Shown here piece by piece: positions 25,181 through 31,846 of a stretch of DNA of 39,072 bases. The position numbers and the translations under genes were made by a program. Origin of the DNA: Betaproteobacteria bacterium RIFCSPLOWO2_02_FULL_63_19 (GTDB lineage Bacteria; Pseudomonadota; Gammaproteobacteria; Burkholderiales; SG8-39); contig MEQX01000014.1 in NCBI GenBank assembly GCA_001770415.1, positions 28,435 through 67,506 on the forward strand, written 5' to 3'. The notes under the pieces were generated by a model. That model did no database searches and was not told the DNA's origin. It worked only from the letters and a program-made list of their open reading frames with translations. Each line of letters begins with the position of its first letter. The first letter of the stretch is position 1.

Positions 25181-27139
25181 ATGAGGTACGCAGAAACGGG
25201 CTTCAACCTGGAAATCGATCTTTCCCGCGGCAGCATCGAAAAGGTGCAGACCGATCCGCGGGAGACCGCGCTTTATCTGGGCGGGCAGGGCATGGCGGCC
25301 AAGATACTGTTCGAGAGGGTGCCTGCCGGAACCGACCCTTTCTCTCCGGATAACCTGTTGATATTCAGTACCGGCCTGTTGCATGGCACGCCGGCCCCGG
25401 CGGCCAACCGCACCGTGGTAAACACGTTCTCGCCGCAGACCAACCTGATGTCGCATTCGCTGTTCGGAGGCTTCTTCGGCCCGGAATTGAAATATGCCGG
25501 TTACGACCGCATCATCATCCGCGGCAAGGCACCCGACCTCGTCTATCTGTGCATACACAACGACAAGGTGGAAATCCGCGACGCGAAGCACCTGCGCGGA
25601 AAGGGTTCCACCGAAACGGGAGACCTGCTGAAGAAGGAGCTGAAGGACCAGAAGGTTCAGGTCGCCGCGATAGGACTGGCCGGCGAGAACAGGGTCTACA
25701 TGGCCTCGATCGAACACAACCATGCCAGCGCGGCGCGCGGCGTCGGCGTGATCATGGGGGACAAGCGGCTGAAAGCGATCGCCGTGCGCGGGACCAGGGA
25801 AGTCAACATCGCCAAGCCCGCCGAGATGTTCCAGGTGTGCCAGGACATCCACCAGAAGATGGCCGCCAGCAACGATTGCGGAGACTGGATGGCGACCGAC
25901 GAGGACGACAGCTTCCACCACAACCACTTCGCCTGGGGCAACGCGCGCACGCGGATCAAGAACTACTGGAGCGATGAACTCCAGGAACGGTGGACGCGCT
26001 GGAAATACGAGCACATGGACCGGCAGACGGGCTGCTACAACTGCCCGAAGAAATGCCGCAACGTGATCAACTGGCCGGGGAAGCCACGGTTCGGCTACAA
26101 GTGCTTCGGCAAGGACACCTATCACATGGCGGCCTTTCTGGAGCTGGACTTCAGCTATGAAATCCTCGGTGTGGCCCAGGAGTACGGCGTCGACTCGTAC
26201 GCGACGCCGCAGGTCATCGCATTCGCGCTGGAACTGCTCGAGGCCGGCATATTGACCGACAAGGACTTCCCGGGAATGCCTGCCGACAGCAGGGGACGGT
26301 TCTTCTATCTGCTGGAAAAAATCGTCCGCCGGGAAGGAATCGGCGACATCCTCGCCAACAGCGTTTCTCACGCTGCGCGTCTGATCGGCAACGGTGCGGA
26401 AGCGTTCGACCACAACACCACCAAGAAATTCGAGCAGTTGCCGATCAAGCTTGGAAAACTGAATCCGGCCTATTTCCTGATGATCGCCACCGGCGAGAAG
26501 ATGAGCATCACCCAGATCGAAGGGTCGTTCCCGCAGGACCCGCTGCCGACGCCGGAGGAGAGGAAGGCGTTCGTCGACAAGTGGGAAGCCGTGCCGGACG
26601 AGAAGTTCAAGAAGTATTTCATGGAATGGGTGAAGCGCAGCGACATTTCGGACGAGCGGACCTGTGAAATCGTCGACTGGAACGAGGCGATGCACTACAT
26701 CGACGACTCGATAGGAACCTGCGGATTCGTCTCCTCGTTCCGGGGCCAGTTCGGCGGCGGCGTCCCGTATCACATGAACAACATTCCGCAGATCATCGCG
26801 CTTGCGACCGGCATGGAAATGGACAAGGCCAGGCTTTGGAAGACCTTCCAGAGGATCCGCACGCTGGTCCGGGCGGTGAACGTCAAGCGCGGCCTGCGCA
26901 GGAAGGACGAACGTCCTCCGGAGGATCACTGGGCGGTGAGGGACGAAAAGTACGAGCAGGAATTGCTCAGCAAGTATTACGCGTTCAAGGGATGGAACGA
27001 ACAAGGCATCCCCACGCGGCAGACGCTGGAGCTTCTGGATCTGGACTACGTCGCCGACGAGCTGGAAGAGGACGGAATCCTGTCGGCTGACGAAACGGGT
27101 TCCGCGGCGCAGCCGGTGGCGGAACCCGCCAAAATATAG
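25181..27139 (+). CDS. bamB: BamB-like tungsten enzyme of the aldehyde:ferredoxin oxidoreductase family (class II benzoyl-CoA reductase active-site subunit)
   Basis: A 652-residue AOR-family protein. The opening MRYAETGFNLEIDLSRG matches what I remember of Geobacter BamB almost residue for residue, as do NLLIFSTGLLHGTPA, GGFFGPELKYAGYDRIII, ELLEAGILTDKDFPGMP and RREGIGDILAN. The [4Fe-4S] ligands are in CYNCPKKC (Cys285, 288, 292), and Cys308 in YKCFGKDTYHMAA corresponds to the tungsten-coordinating Cys of BamB. The residues before FAWGNARTR read HHNH (246-249), richer in His than my memory of Geobacter BamB. BamB dearomatises benzoyl-CoA to cyclohexa-1,5-diene-1-carboxyl-CoA without ATP. Start ATG follows AGAGGTAAG. 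The substrate could be another CoA ester, since no downstream ring-opening genes are nearby. Confidence 0.92.
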   Translation: MRYAETGFNLEIDLSRGSIEKVQTDPRETALYLGGQGMAAKILFERVPAGTDPFSPDNLLIFSTGLLHGTPAPAANRTVVNTFSPQTNLMSHSLFGGFFGPELKYAGYDRIIIRGKAPDLVYLCIHNDKVEIRDAKHLRGKGSTETGDLLKKELKDQKVQVAAIGLAGENRVYMASIEHNHASAARGVGVIMGDKRLKAIAVRGTREVNIAKPAEMFQVCQDIHQKMAASNDCGDWMATDEDDSFHHNHFAWGNARTRIKNYWSDELQERWTRWKYEHMDRQTGCYNCPKKCRNVINWPGKPRFGYKCFGKDTYHMAAFLELDFSYEILGVAQEYGVDSYATPQVIAFALELLEAGILTDKDFPGMPADSRGRFFYLLEKIVRREGIGDILANSVSHAARLIGNGAEAFDHNTTKKFEQLPIKLGKLNPAYFLMIATGEKMSITQIEGSFPQDPLPTPEERKAFVDKWEAVPDEKFKKYFMEWVKRSDISDERTCEIVDWNEAMHYIDDSIGTCGFVSSFRGQFGGGVPYHMNNIPQIIALATGMEMDKARLWKTFQRIRTLVRAVNVKRGLRRKDERPPEDHWAVRDEKYEQELLSKYYAFKGWNEQGIPTRQTLELLDLDYVADELEEDGILSADETGSAAQPVAEPAKI

Positions 27140-27161
27140 AGCGACTGGGAGATTTTCGGTC

Positions 27162-27716
27162 ATGGCCCTTCCGAGCAAGAAGATTGTCAAAGAGATCAAG
27201 GTTGATATCGAAAAGTGCACCGGATGCCGCGCGTGCGAGATGGCCTGTTCCGCCTTTCACGCGACGCCGAGGTACAGCACGATCAATCCGGCGAAGTCGC
27301 GCATCCGCATCGTCGCCGACGAAATCAGGGACGAATACGTGCCGCTGCGTGCGGCCGATTACACGCCTTCCGAATGCACCGGCCGGCACGTGTACCTGAT
27401 CAATGGCAAGGAATACAGCGAGTGCAGCTTCTGTGGCGCGTCGTGCCCGTCGAGAGACTATTTTGTCGAGCCGGACTCCGGGCTGCCGCTGAAATGCGAC
27501 ATGTGCGAGAGTGTGCCGCCGCTGGCCGAGCCGATGTGCGTGCAGGTATGCGGGACCGACGCGCTGACCTACGTGGAGCGCGAAGAGGACCGCGAGCAGA
27601 AGGTGCAGCCCAAACGCGGGCAGATCGAAGTGGGATTGGAGTACCTGGTGCAGCAATACGGGATCGACGCGGTCGCCGAAAGCCTAAACGAGCTGGCCCG
27701 CGTGAAGAAAGCATAG
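27162..27716 (+). CDS. bamC: BamC-like ferredoxin subunit
   Basis: A 184-residue iron-sulfur protein of the DmsB/NrfC-like class that pairs with BamB. Cysteine groups: CTGCRACEMAC (about residues 19-29), CSFCGASCP (about 88-96), CDMCES (about 109) and CVQVCGTDAL (about 126-130), enough for three [4Fe-4S] clusters. It starts 22 bases after bamB, as expected for a tightly linked BC pair. It takes electrons from the BamDEFGHI module to the tungsten site. Placement of BC last in the operon differs from the BC-first order I recall for Geobacter. Confidence 0.92.
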   Translation: MALPSKKIVKEIKVDIEKCTGCRACEMACSAFHATPRYSTINPAKSRIRIVADEIRDEYVPLRAADYTPSECTGRHVYLINGKEYSECSFCGASCPSRDYFVEPDSGLPLKCDMCESVPPLAEPMCVQVCGTDALTYVEREEDREQKVQPKRGQIEVGLEYLVQQYGIDAVAESLNELARVKKA

Positions 27717-27803
27717 GTTCCGGCATTTGCGCCGCGGCTGGCTGCGAGCGCGGCCGCATGTCCGGTTCAGCGGTCCATTGAGGATGCCAGCGAGGAGACC
27801 ACC

Positions 27804-28979
27804 ATGACACGCGTGCTCGAAGGAACCCGCGTACTCGAGTTCGGCACCTTCATCACCGGACCCTGCGCCGGAATGCTGCTTGCCGACCTCGGCGCGGATG
27901 TGGTCAAGATCGAGCAGCCGGGCAAAGGGGATCCGTTCCGCGGCTACGAGGGCAAGCTCTACAGCCCGCAGTTCCGCTCCTATAACGCCCGCAAGCGCAG
28001 CCTGACCCTCGACCTGAAGTCGGCGCCGGCGCGCGAGGTGGTGGAACGTCTCGTCGCAGGTGCCGACGTGCTGATCGAGAACTACCGGCCCGGGGTGCTC
28101 GACGGCCTGGGTTTCGGCCGGGAACGCCTGCACGGTCTGAATCCGCGGCTCGTCTACTGCTCCATTACCGGATTCGGAAGCAGCGGACCCTATGTCGACC
28201 GCCCCTGCTACGACACGGTGGCACAGGCGCTGAGCGGTTTCTTGAGCCAAAGCGTCGACGCGGAAAATCCGCGCGTGGTCGGACCGGCGCTGGCCGACGC
28301 GGTGAGCGGCATGTACGCAGCCTATGGAATCCTCGGCGCGCTGGTCGAGCGCGGACGCACCGGCAACGGTCGCCACGTCGAAGTGGCGATGCTCGACAGC
28401 CTCATCGCATTCGGAACCTCGCCGTTCGCGGGGTACTTCGCGACCGGAAAGGTTCCCGGCCCGTTGTCGCGGCCGAGCGTATCCCAGGCCTATGCGCTCG
28501 CTTGCGCGGACGGGAAGCTTGTCGCGCTGCATCTTGCGTCCGTCGACAAGTTCTTTCAGTCGCTGACGGCCGCGATCGGACGCAGCGAGCTCGCCTCCGA
28601 CGCACGCTTCAGCTCGACCAGGTCGCGTGCCGCGAACTATGCTGAGCTGACGGCGGAGCTGCAGAGCGTGTTTGGAAAGCAGCCGCGGGAGTACTGGCTT
28701 GCACGGCTCACCGAGCACGACGTGCCGCACGCGCCGGTGGCGACGCTCGACGAGGTGTGCGCCGATCCGCAGGTGCGGCACAACGACGTGTTCCAGAAGA
28801 TGACGCACCCGACCCACGGCGAGGTGATGAACGTGCGCAGGCCGGTCCTGTACGACGGCGACCGGGATGCCGGAGCGATGCCGCCGCCGGCGCTGGGCGA
28901 GCACAGCGAGGCGGTTTTGCAGGAACTCGGCTATGGCAGGGAAGCCATCGAGGCAATGAAGCGCGAGGGCGTCATCTGA
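27804..28979 (+). CDS. CaiB/BaiF class III CoA-transferase
   Basis: A 391-residue class III CoA-transferase. Family features: VLEFGTFITGPCAGMLLADLGADVVKIEQPG at the N-terminus, SYNARKRSLTLDL, IENYRPGVLDGLG, ITGFGSSGPY, and GPALADAVSGMYAA with the probable catalytic Asp165. It moves CoA between carboxylic acids through aspartyl-CoA and glutamyl-mixed anhydride intermediates. It follows bamC by 87 bases on the same strand with no terminator, so it is probably part of the operon and might activate the acid whose thioester the Bam complex reduces, or recycle CoA from a pathway product. The acid substrate cannot be read from the sequence. Confidence 0.9.
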   Translation: MTRVLEGTRVLEFGTFITGPCAGMLLADLGADVVKIEQPGKGDPFRGYEGKLYSPQFRSYNARKRSLTLDLKSAPAREVVERLVAGADVLIENYRPGVLDGLGFGRERLHGLNPRLVYCSITGFGSSGPYVDRPCYDTVAQALSGFLSQSVDAENPRVVGPALADAVSGMYAAYGILGALVERGRTGNGRHVEVAMLDSLIAFGTSPFAGYFATGKVPGPLSRPSVSQAYALACADGKLVALHLASVDKFFQSLTAAIGRSELASDARFSSTRSRAANYAELTAELQSVFGKQPREYWLARLTEHDVPHAPVATLDEVCADPQVRHNDVFQKMTHPTHGEVMNVRRPVLYDGDRDAGAMPPPALGEHSEAVLQELGYGREAIEAMKREGVI

Positions 28980-29012
28980 CCGACTACGGTAACCGATTGC
29001 GAAGGAGCAGCG

Positions 29013-29780
29013 ATGAAGAACGAGAAACCCACGACCTCCATCTCGACGTTCGACGAGAAGGGATCCACGATCCGCGGCAAGAATCTCGTCGACGAACTGA
29101 TCGGCGAGGTGACGTTTACCGACATGATCTATTTCTACATCCTGGGCCGCATGCCGACGCCCGCTCAGTCGAAGATACTCGATGCGGTGCTGGTGACCCT
29201 TGTCGATCACGGCATGCTGGGCGCGCTCGGCGCGCGGCTGGTCTACAGAAGCTCCCCTGACTGCCTGCAGGGCGCGGTCGCCGCGGGCATGCTCGGCGTC
29301 GGCAGCCAGTTCGGCGGCGTCATGGAGCAGGTCGGACGCCATCTCGAGGAGTTGATCGCGGCGCCGGATCCGGATGCGAAGGCGCGCGAAATCGTCACCG
29401 CGTACCGCTCCACCAAGCGGCCGCTGCCCGGATTCGGCCACAACGACTTTCGCCCCGACGACCCGCGCACCCCGAAGCTGCTCGCGGTCGCCGAAGCCGC
29501 CGGCGTGCCGGGCAAACACATCGCGGCATTGCGCACGCTGGCCCGGACGGTCGACAACGTGGTGGGCAAGCACATCACGATCAACGCCACCGCCGGAATG
29601 GCCGCGCTGCTCGGCGAACTCGGCGTGCCGTGGAAAATCATGCGGGGCTTCGCATTGATTTCGCGCGCGCCGGGCCTGGTTGGCCACATCTATGAAGAAA
29701 CGCAGCGGCCCGCGGCGGGCTACGTCGGGCGGCTGGCGCAGGAATCCGTCGAGTACGTCGGCGAAAAATCGTCGCAGTAA
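29013..29780 (+). CDS. Short citrate-synthase-fold protein, citryl-CoA-lyase-like
   Basis: A 255-residue member of the citrate synthase/citryl-CoA lyase superfamily consisting mainly of the catalytic part. Seen: LVDHGMLGALGARL (His66), the RPLPGFGHNDFRPDDPR segment with His143 (equivalent to the second citrate-synthase His), and GLVGHIYEETQRP near the end. Where citryl-CoA lyases commonly have an Asp before the AALL helix, this one reads NATAGMAALL (191-200), so the third catalytic residue may be absent. It lies 33 bases after the CoA-transferase and is followed by a terminator, so it is the last gene of the block. A cleavage of a citryl- or related hydroxyacyl-CoA is likely, but a lyase of other specificity cannot be excluded. 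A truncated near-copy lies at 33825-34013. Confidence 0.82.
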   Translation: MKNEKPTTSISTFDEKGSTIRGKNLVDELIGEVTFTDMIYFYILGRMPTPAQSKILDAVLVTLVDHGMLGALGARLVYRSSPDCLQGAVAAGMLGVGSQFGGVMEQVGRHLEELIAAPDPDAKAREIVTAYRSTKRPLPGFGHNDFRPDDPRTPKLLAVAEAAGVPGKHIAALRTLARTVDNVVGKHITINATAGMAALLGELGVPWKIMRGFALISRAPGLVGHIYEETQRPAAGYVGRLAQESVEYVGEKSSQ

Positions 29781-29989
29781 CGAGGGGGAAGAGGGCAGCG
29801 CGCGCCAACGCCTTGGCCGGCGGCGCGCACCGCCAAACGGCGGTTTTTCGCGTCCGATCCGTGACATGCGTGAGAGCAGCGCGACCGAGCCGCCCGTGCT
29901 ACCGTGTGTTGCCCGAGACCGTCCCCGTCGGACGCAAAACCTCAGGCGGCCTGCGGGCTCGCCTTGCGTTGGCCCGGAAACGCGAGCGC
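29592..29989. repeat. 398-bp direct repeat, copy A
   Basis: Spans the last 62 codons of the lyase gene, the intergenic terminator region and the 3' end of the convergent ferredoxin remnant. It aligns without gaps to 33825-34222, with about 30 mismatches counted by eye (about 92% identity). Confidence 0.85.
29829..29848 (+). terminator. Rho-independent terminator closing the bam/CoA-transferase/lyase block
   Basis: ACCGCC, loop AAAC, GGCGGT followed by TTTT, 48 bases after the lyase stop. The stem is short but GC-rich and the T-run is immediate. Confidence 0.6.
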
Positions 29990-30130
29990 CTCGGTAAGGA
30001 AATAGACAGCCTGTGCGTACGAAGTCGGGCAGAGCGCAAAGCATCCCTGGCAGTTCCAGCACTCGTTCGCGGCGAAAGCGCATCTCGGGGCGCGGCGTGC
30101 TGAGATCGTTGCCGTGCTCGCTGACGGAAA
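29942..30130 (-). pseudogene. C-terminal remnant of a ferredoxin-domain protein resembling the BamI tail
   Basis: On the minus strand a frame ending at the TGA (29942-29944) encodes ANECWNCQGCFALCPTSYA followed by a ~25-residue tail ending ASPQAA. It has a clear CxxCxxCxxxCP [4Fe-4S] motif. Aligned with the BamI end (ATECWDCKQCFPLCPTS, then QA and LT), about 17 of 29 positions match. Upstream the coding sense is lost where it meets the broken DUF2130 gene (near 30130), so most of the gene has been removed. It was convergent with the lyase gene. The true family could be any ferredoxin with this motif, but the similarity around the cysteines goes beyond the motif itself. Confidence 0.6.
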
Positions 30131-31165
30131 CGCGGGCCGGTGAGGTACTGGTATACCATTTCCATCTTGGTTTGCTGACCTTCGGAAGCTTGCCGCGCTA
30201 TGGCAATTTCCGGCAACGTCTGGCGCAGGATTGCAGCCACTGGCAATGTGGCGCGGGGATGTGTTACCCAGACGCCATCAATCATTTCGAAGGTTTCAAT
30301 ACCCTTCGGCAGTACCTGACTCCCTAGCACGGCGATTTCCGCTTTGGCGCTGCGCTGATCCTCCCGCAGCTTCGCCAGCCAACTATCGCTCCAGTTCTTG
30401 GTGCGCTTGGACTCGCAAAGAATCGTTCCGCTGGGCTTGCCACCCGCGCCGACACTCGATGCATCACGTCCCCGCCATATTCCCCTTCGGCACAGGTTCA
30501 ATGGCATCGAAAGGGAATTTGCTGCGTAACAGGTTCTCAAGTTCAAGTTCTTGCACTTCGCCCTGCAATTGCTGCGAGCCTTGTTCGGCGCGCCGCTTGA
30601 GATCCTCGATCTGCTTCTGCATAGAGGAGATGGTCTGCTCCTTCTCCATCACCTTGAGTTTCATTTGCTCCTCGGTCTCCTTGCGGGCCTGGTCGCGCGT
30701 GGCGGAAAGCCCCTCCTGAATCCGCTTTTCCACTGTCAACTCCAGCTCACGCTTTGCGTCATCGAGCTCGCGCTGCTTTCGGATGAGTTCAGCCTGGGCC
30801 TTCTGAACCTCCGCAAGTTTTACGTTTCGCTGTTTGAGAACTTCCTGAAGGTCGGTGAGTTCTTTGGCCTTCTGATCAAGATCGGTCGCCGCAGCGAGTT
30901 TGGCTTTCCTGGCTTCTTCGGCGACGATCTTCGCTCGTTCCTGCAGCGGCTTTTCGGCGACCTGTTCCTCAACTGTCTCTTTGGCCTTGGCGAGCGCTTC
31001 CTCGCGCTCACGAAGCGAAGTTTCCCGCTTGGCGATGTCAGTGTCCTTCTGGGCCAGACGCTGCTCGTAGCCGCGACGAATCGACTCGATCAGCGGCGCC
31101 GCGAGCGATTCGGTGAGCTTGATCTCGGTCTTGCAGTTCGGACAAATAATCGTCGGCTCGGTCAT
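30120..31165 (-). pseudogene. DUF2130-family protein gene, frameshifted and 3'-truncated
   Basis: The N-terminal part (start ATG 31165, MTEPTIICPNCKTEI) has a zinc-ribbon-like CPNC, a long coiled coil, and the family segment LENLLRSKFPFDAIEPVPKG. Then the frame breaks twice: EYGGDVMHRVSARVG is found in a second frame (about 30485-30450) and GKPSGTILCESKRTKNWSD continues in a third. The remainder (LPKGIETFEMIDGVWVT, GQQTKMEMVYQYLTGPRFRQR) is recognisable to about 30135, where it runs into the ferredoxin remnant and the usual C-terminal helix is missing. DUF2130 proteins are of unknown function and often found in accessory regions. It lies 36 bases downstream of rloB. Confidence 0.75.
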
Positions 31166-31201
31166 GGGCCTATCCTGGCGGCACGCCAACTCACATCCCA
31201 A

Positions 31202-31846
31202 TCACTTCTTCAGCTCTCGCAAATACCTCACCAGCTCGTGAACTCTTGTCGCCGGATTCACGGAGTCGGTGTCGCGGTTATGCTTTGTCAGTCTTTCCCC
31301 GTAGCTCAGCGCAGTGTCTAGTTGCGGGTGTAGACGTTCGAACACATCAGACAGCGCTTTGTCGTATTCCGGCATGTGGACGCGAACGGCGTTAATGACG
31401 TTGTCGCAGGCCGATCTACCGCCGGCAGCGACGAATGGCGCTGTAGAAAACGCGAAATGCAATAGAACCCAAAGTTCGAAGCATGGTACGGAAGTAATTT
31501 CCTGAAGCTTGCCGTCCCTGCCAATCTGCGATGCGGCGATTAGGTTCATGGCCTCCTGATAGTTTGCGTGACCATTCCGGTCAAAGACGCAGAACACACG
31601 ATCGTAAATTTCACCCGCCCTCCGATACTCCTCAAAGGCGTGCTTCACGATACTAACCGGATCATTACCGTTCCCGGGAACGATCGTAATATTCGCGCTG
31701 CTCAATCGGTAAACGTTTCGCATTCCCCTCAGGTACGCGGGTTCGGTTTTCTCGCCCTCGCAAACAATAAGGACAACGTCGTATGGTTCGCGGACCGCCT
31801 CTTTTCTGCGATATGCACTCGCCGCCCGCGGCTTGCGCTTCGCCAT
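31202..31846 (-). CDS. rloB: RloB-like (AbiLii) TOPRIM-related effector
   Basis: A 214-residue RloB-family protein. Acidic motifs are placed as in TOPRIM-like nucleases: VLIVCEGEKTEPAYL (Glu near residue 32), VFCVFDRNGHANY (Asp) and VPCFELWVLLHF. The partner RloA ends with TGA overlapping the first base of this ATG (TGATG), so the two are translationally coupled. RloA/RloB pairs correspond to the AbiL abortive-infection system: by family knowledge the ATPase senses and the RloB protein acts as the toxic effector, though details for this pair are inference. Both genes are intact although their surroundings are broken. Confidence 0.85.
   Translation of the reverse strand: MAKRKPRAASAYRRKEAVREPYDVVLIVCEGEKTEPAYLRGMRNVYRLSSANITIVPGNGNDPVSIVKHAFEEYRRAGEIYDRVFCVFDRNGHANYQEAMNLIAASQIGRDGKLQEITSVPCFELWVLLHFAFSTAPFVAAGGRSACDNVINAVRVHMPEYDKALSDVFERLHPQLDTALSYGERLTKHNRDTDSVNPATRVHELVRYLRELKK

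Noticed and set aside
25160..27220. 686-codon minus-strand frame opposite bamB
   Set aside because: Antisense shadow of bamB with no domain; bamB has full family similarity and a good ribosome site.
16829..27716. Class I (ATP-dependent BcrABCD) benzoyl-CoA reductase
   Set aside because: No 2-hydroxyacyl-CoA-dehydratase-like or ASKHA ATPase subunit is present; the genes are AOR, Hdr and Nuo types.
27684..30083. 799-codon open frame on the minus strand across the bamC end, CoA-transferase and lyase genes
   Set aside because: It lies antisense to two well-recognised genes, is Arg/His-rich, and has no known domain; it is a GC-rich shadow. Only the short in-phase-shifted ferredoxin remnant at 29942-30130 is meaningful.
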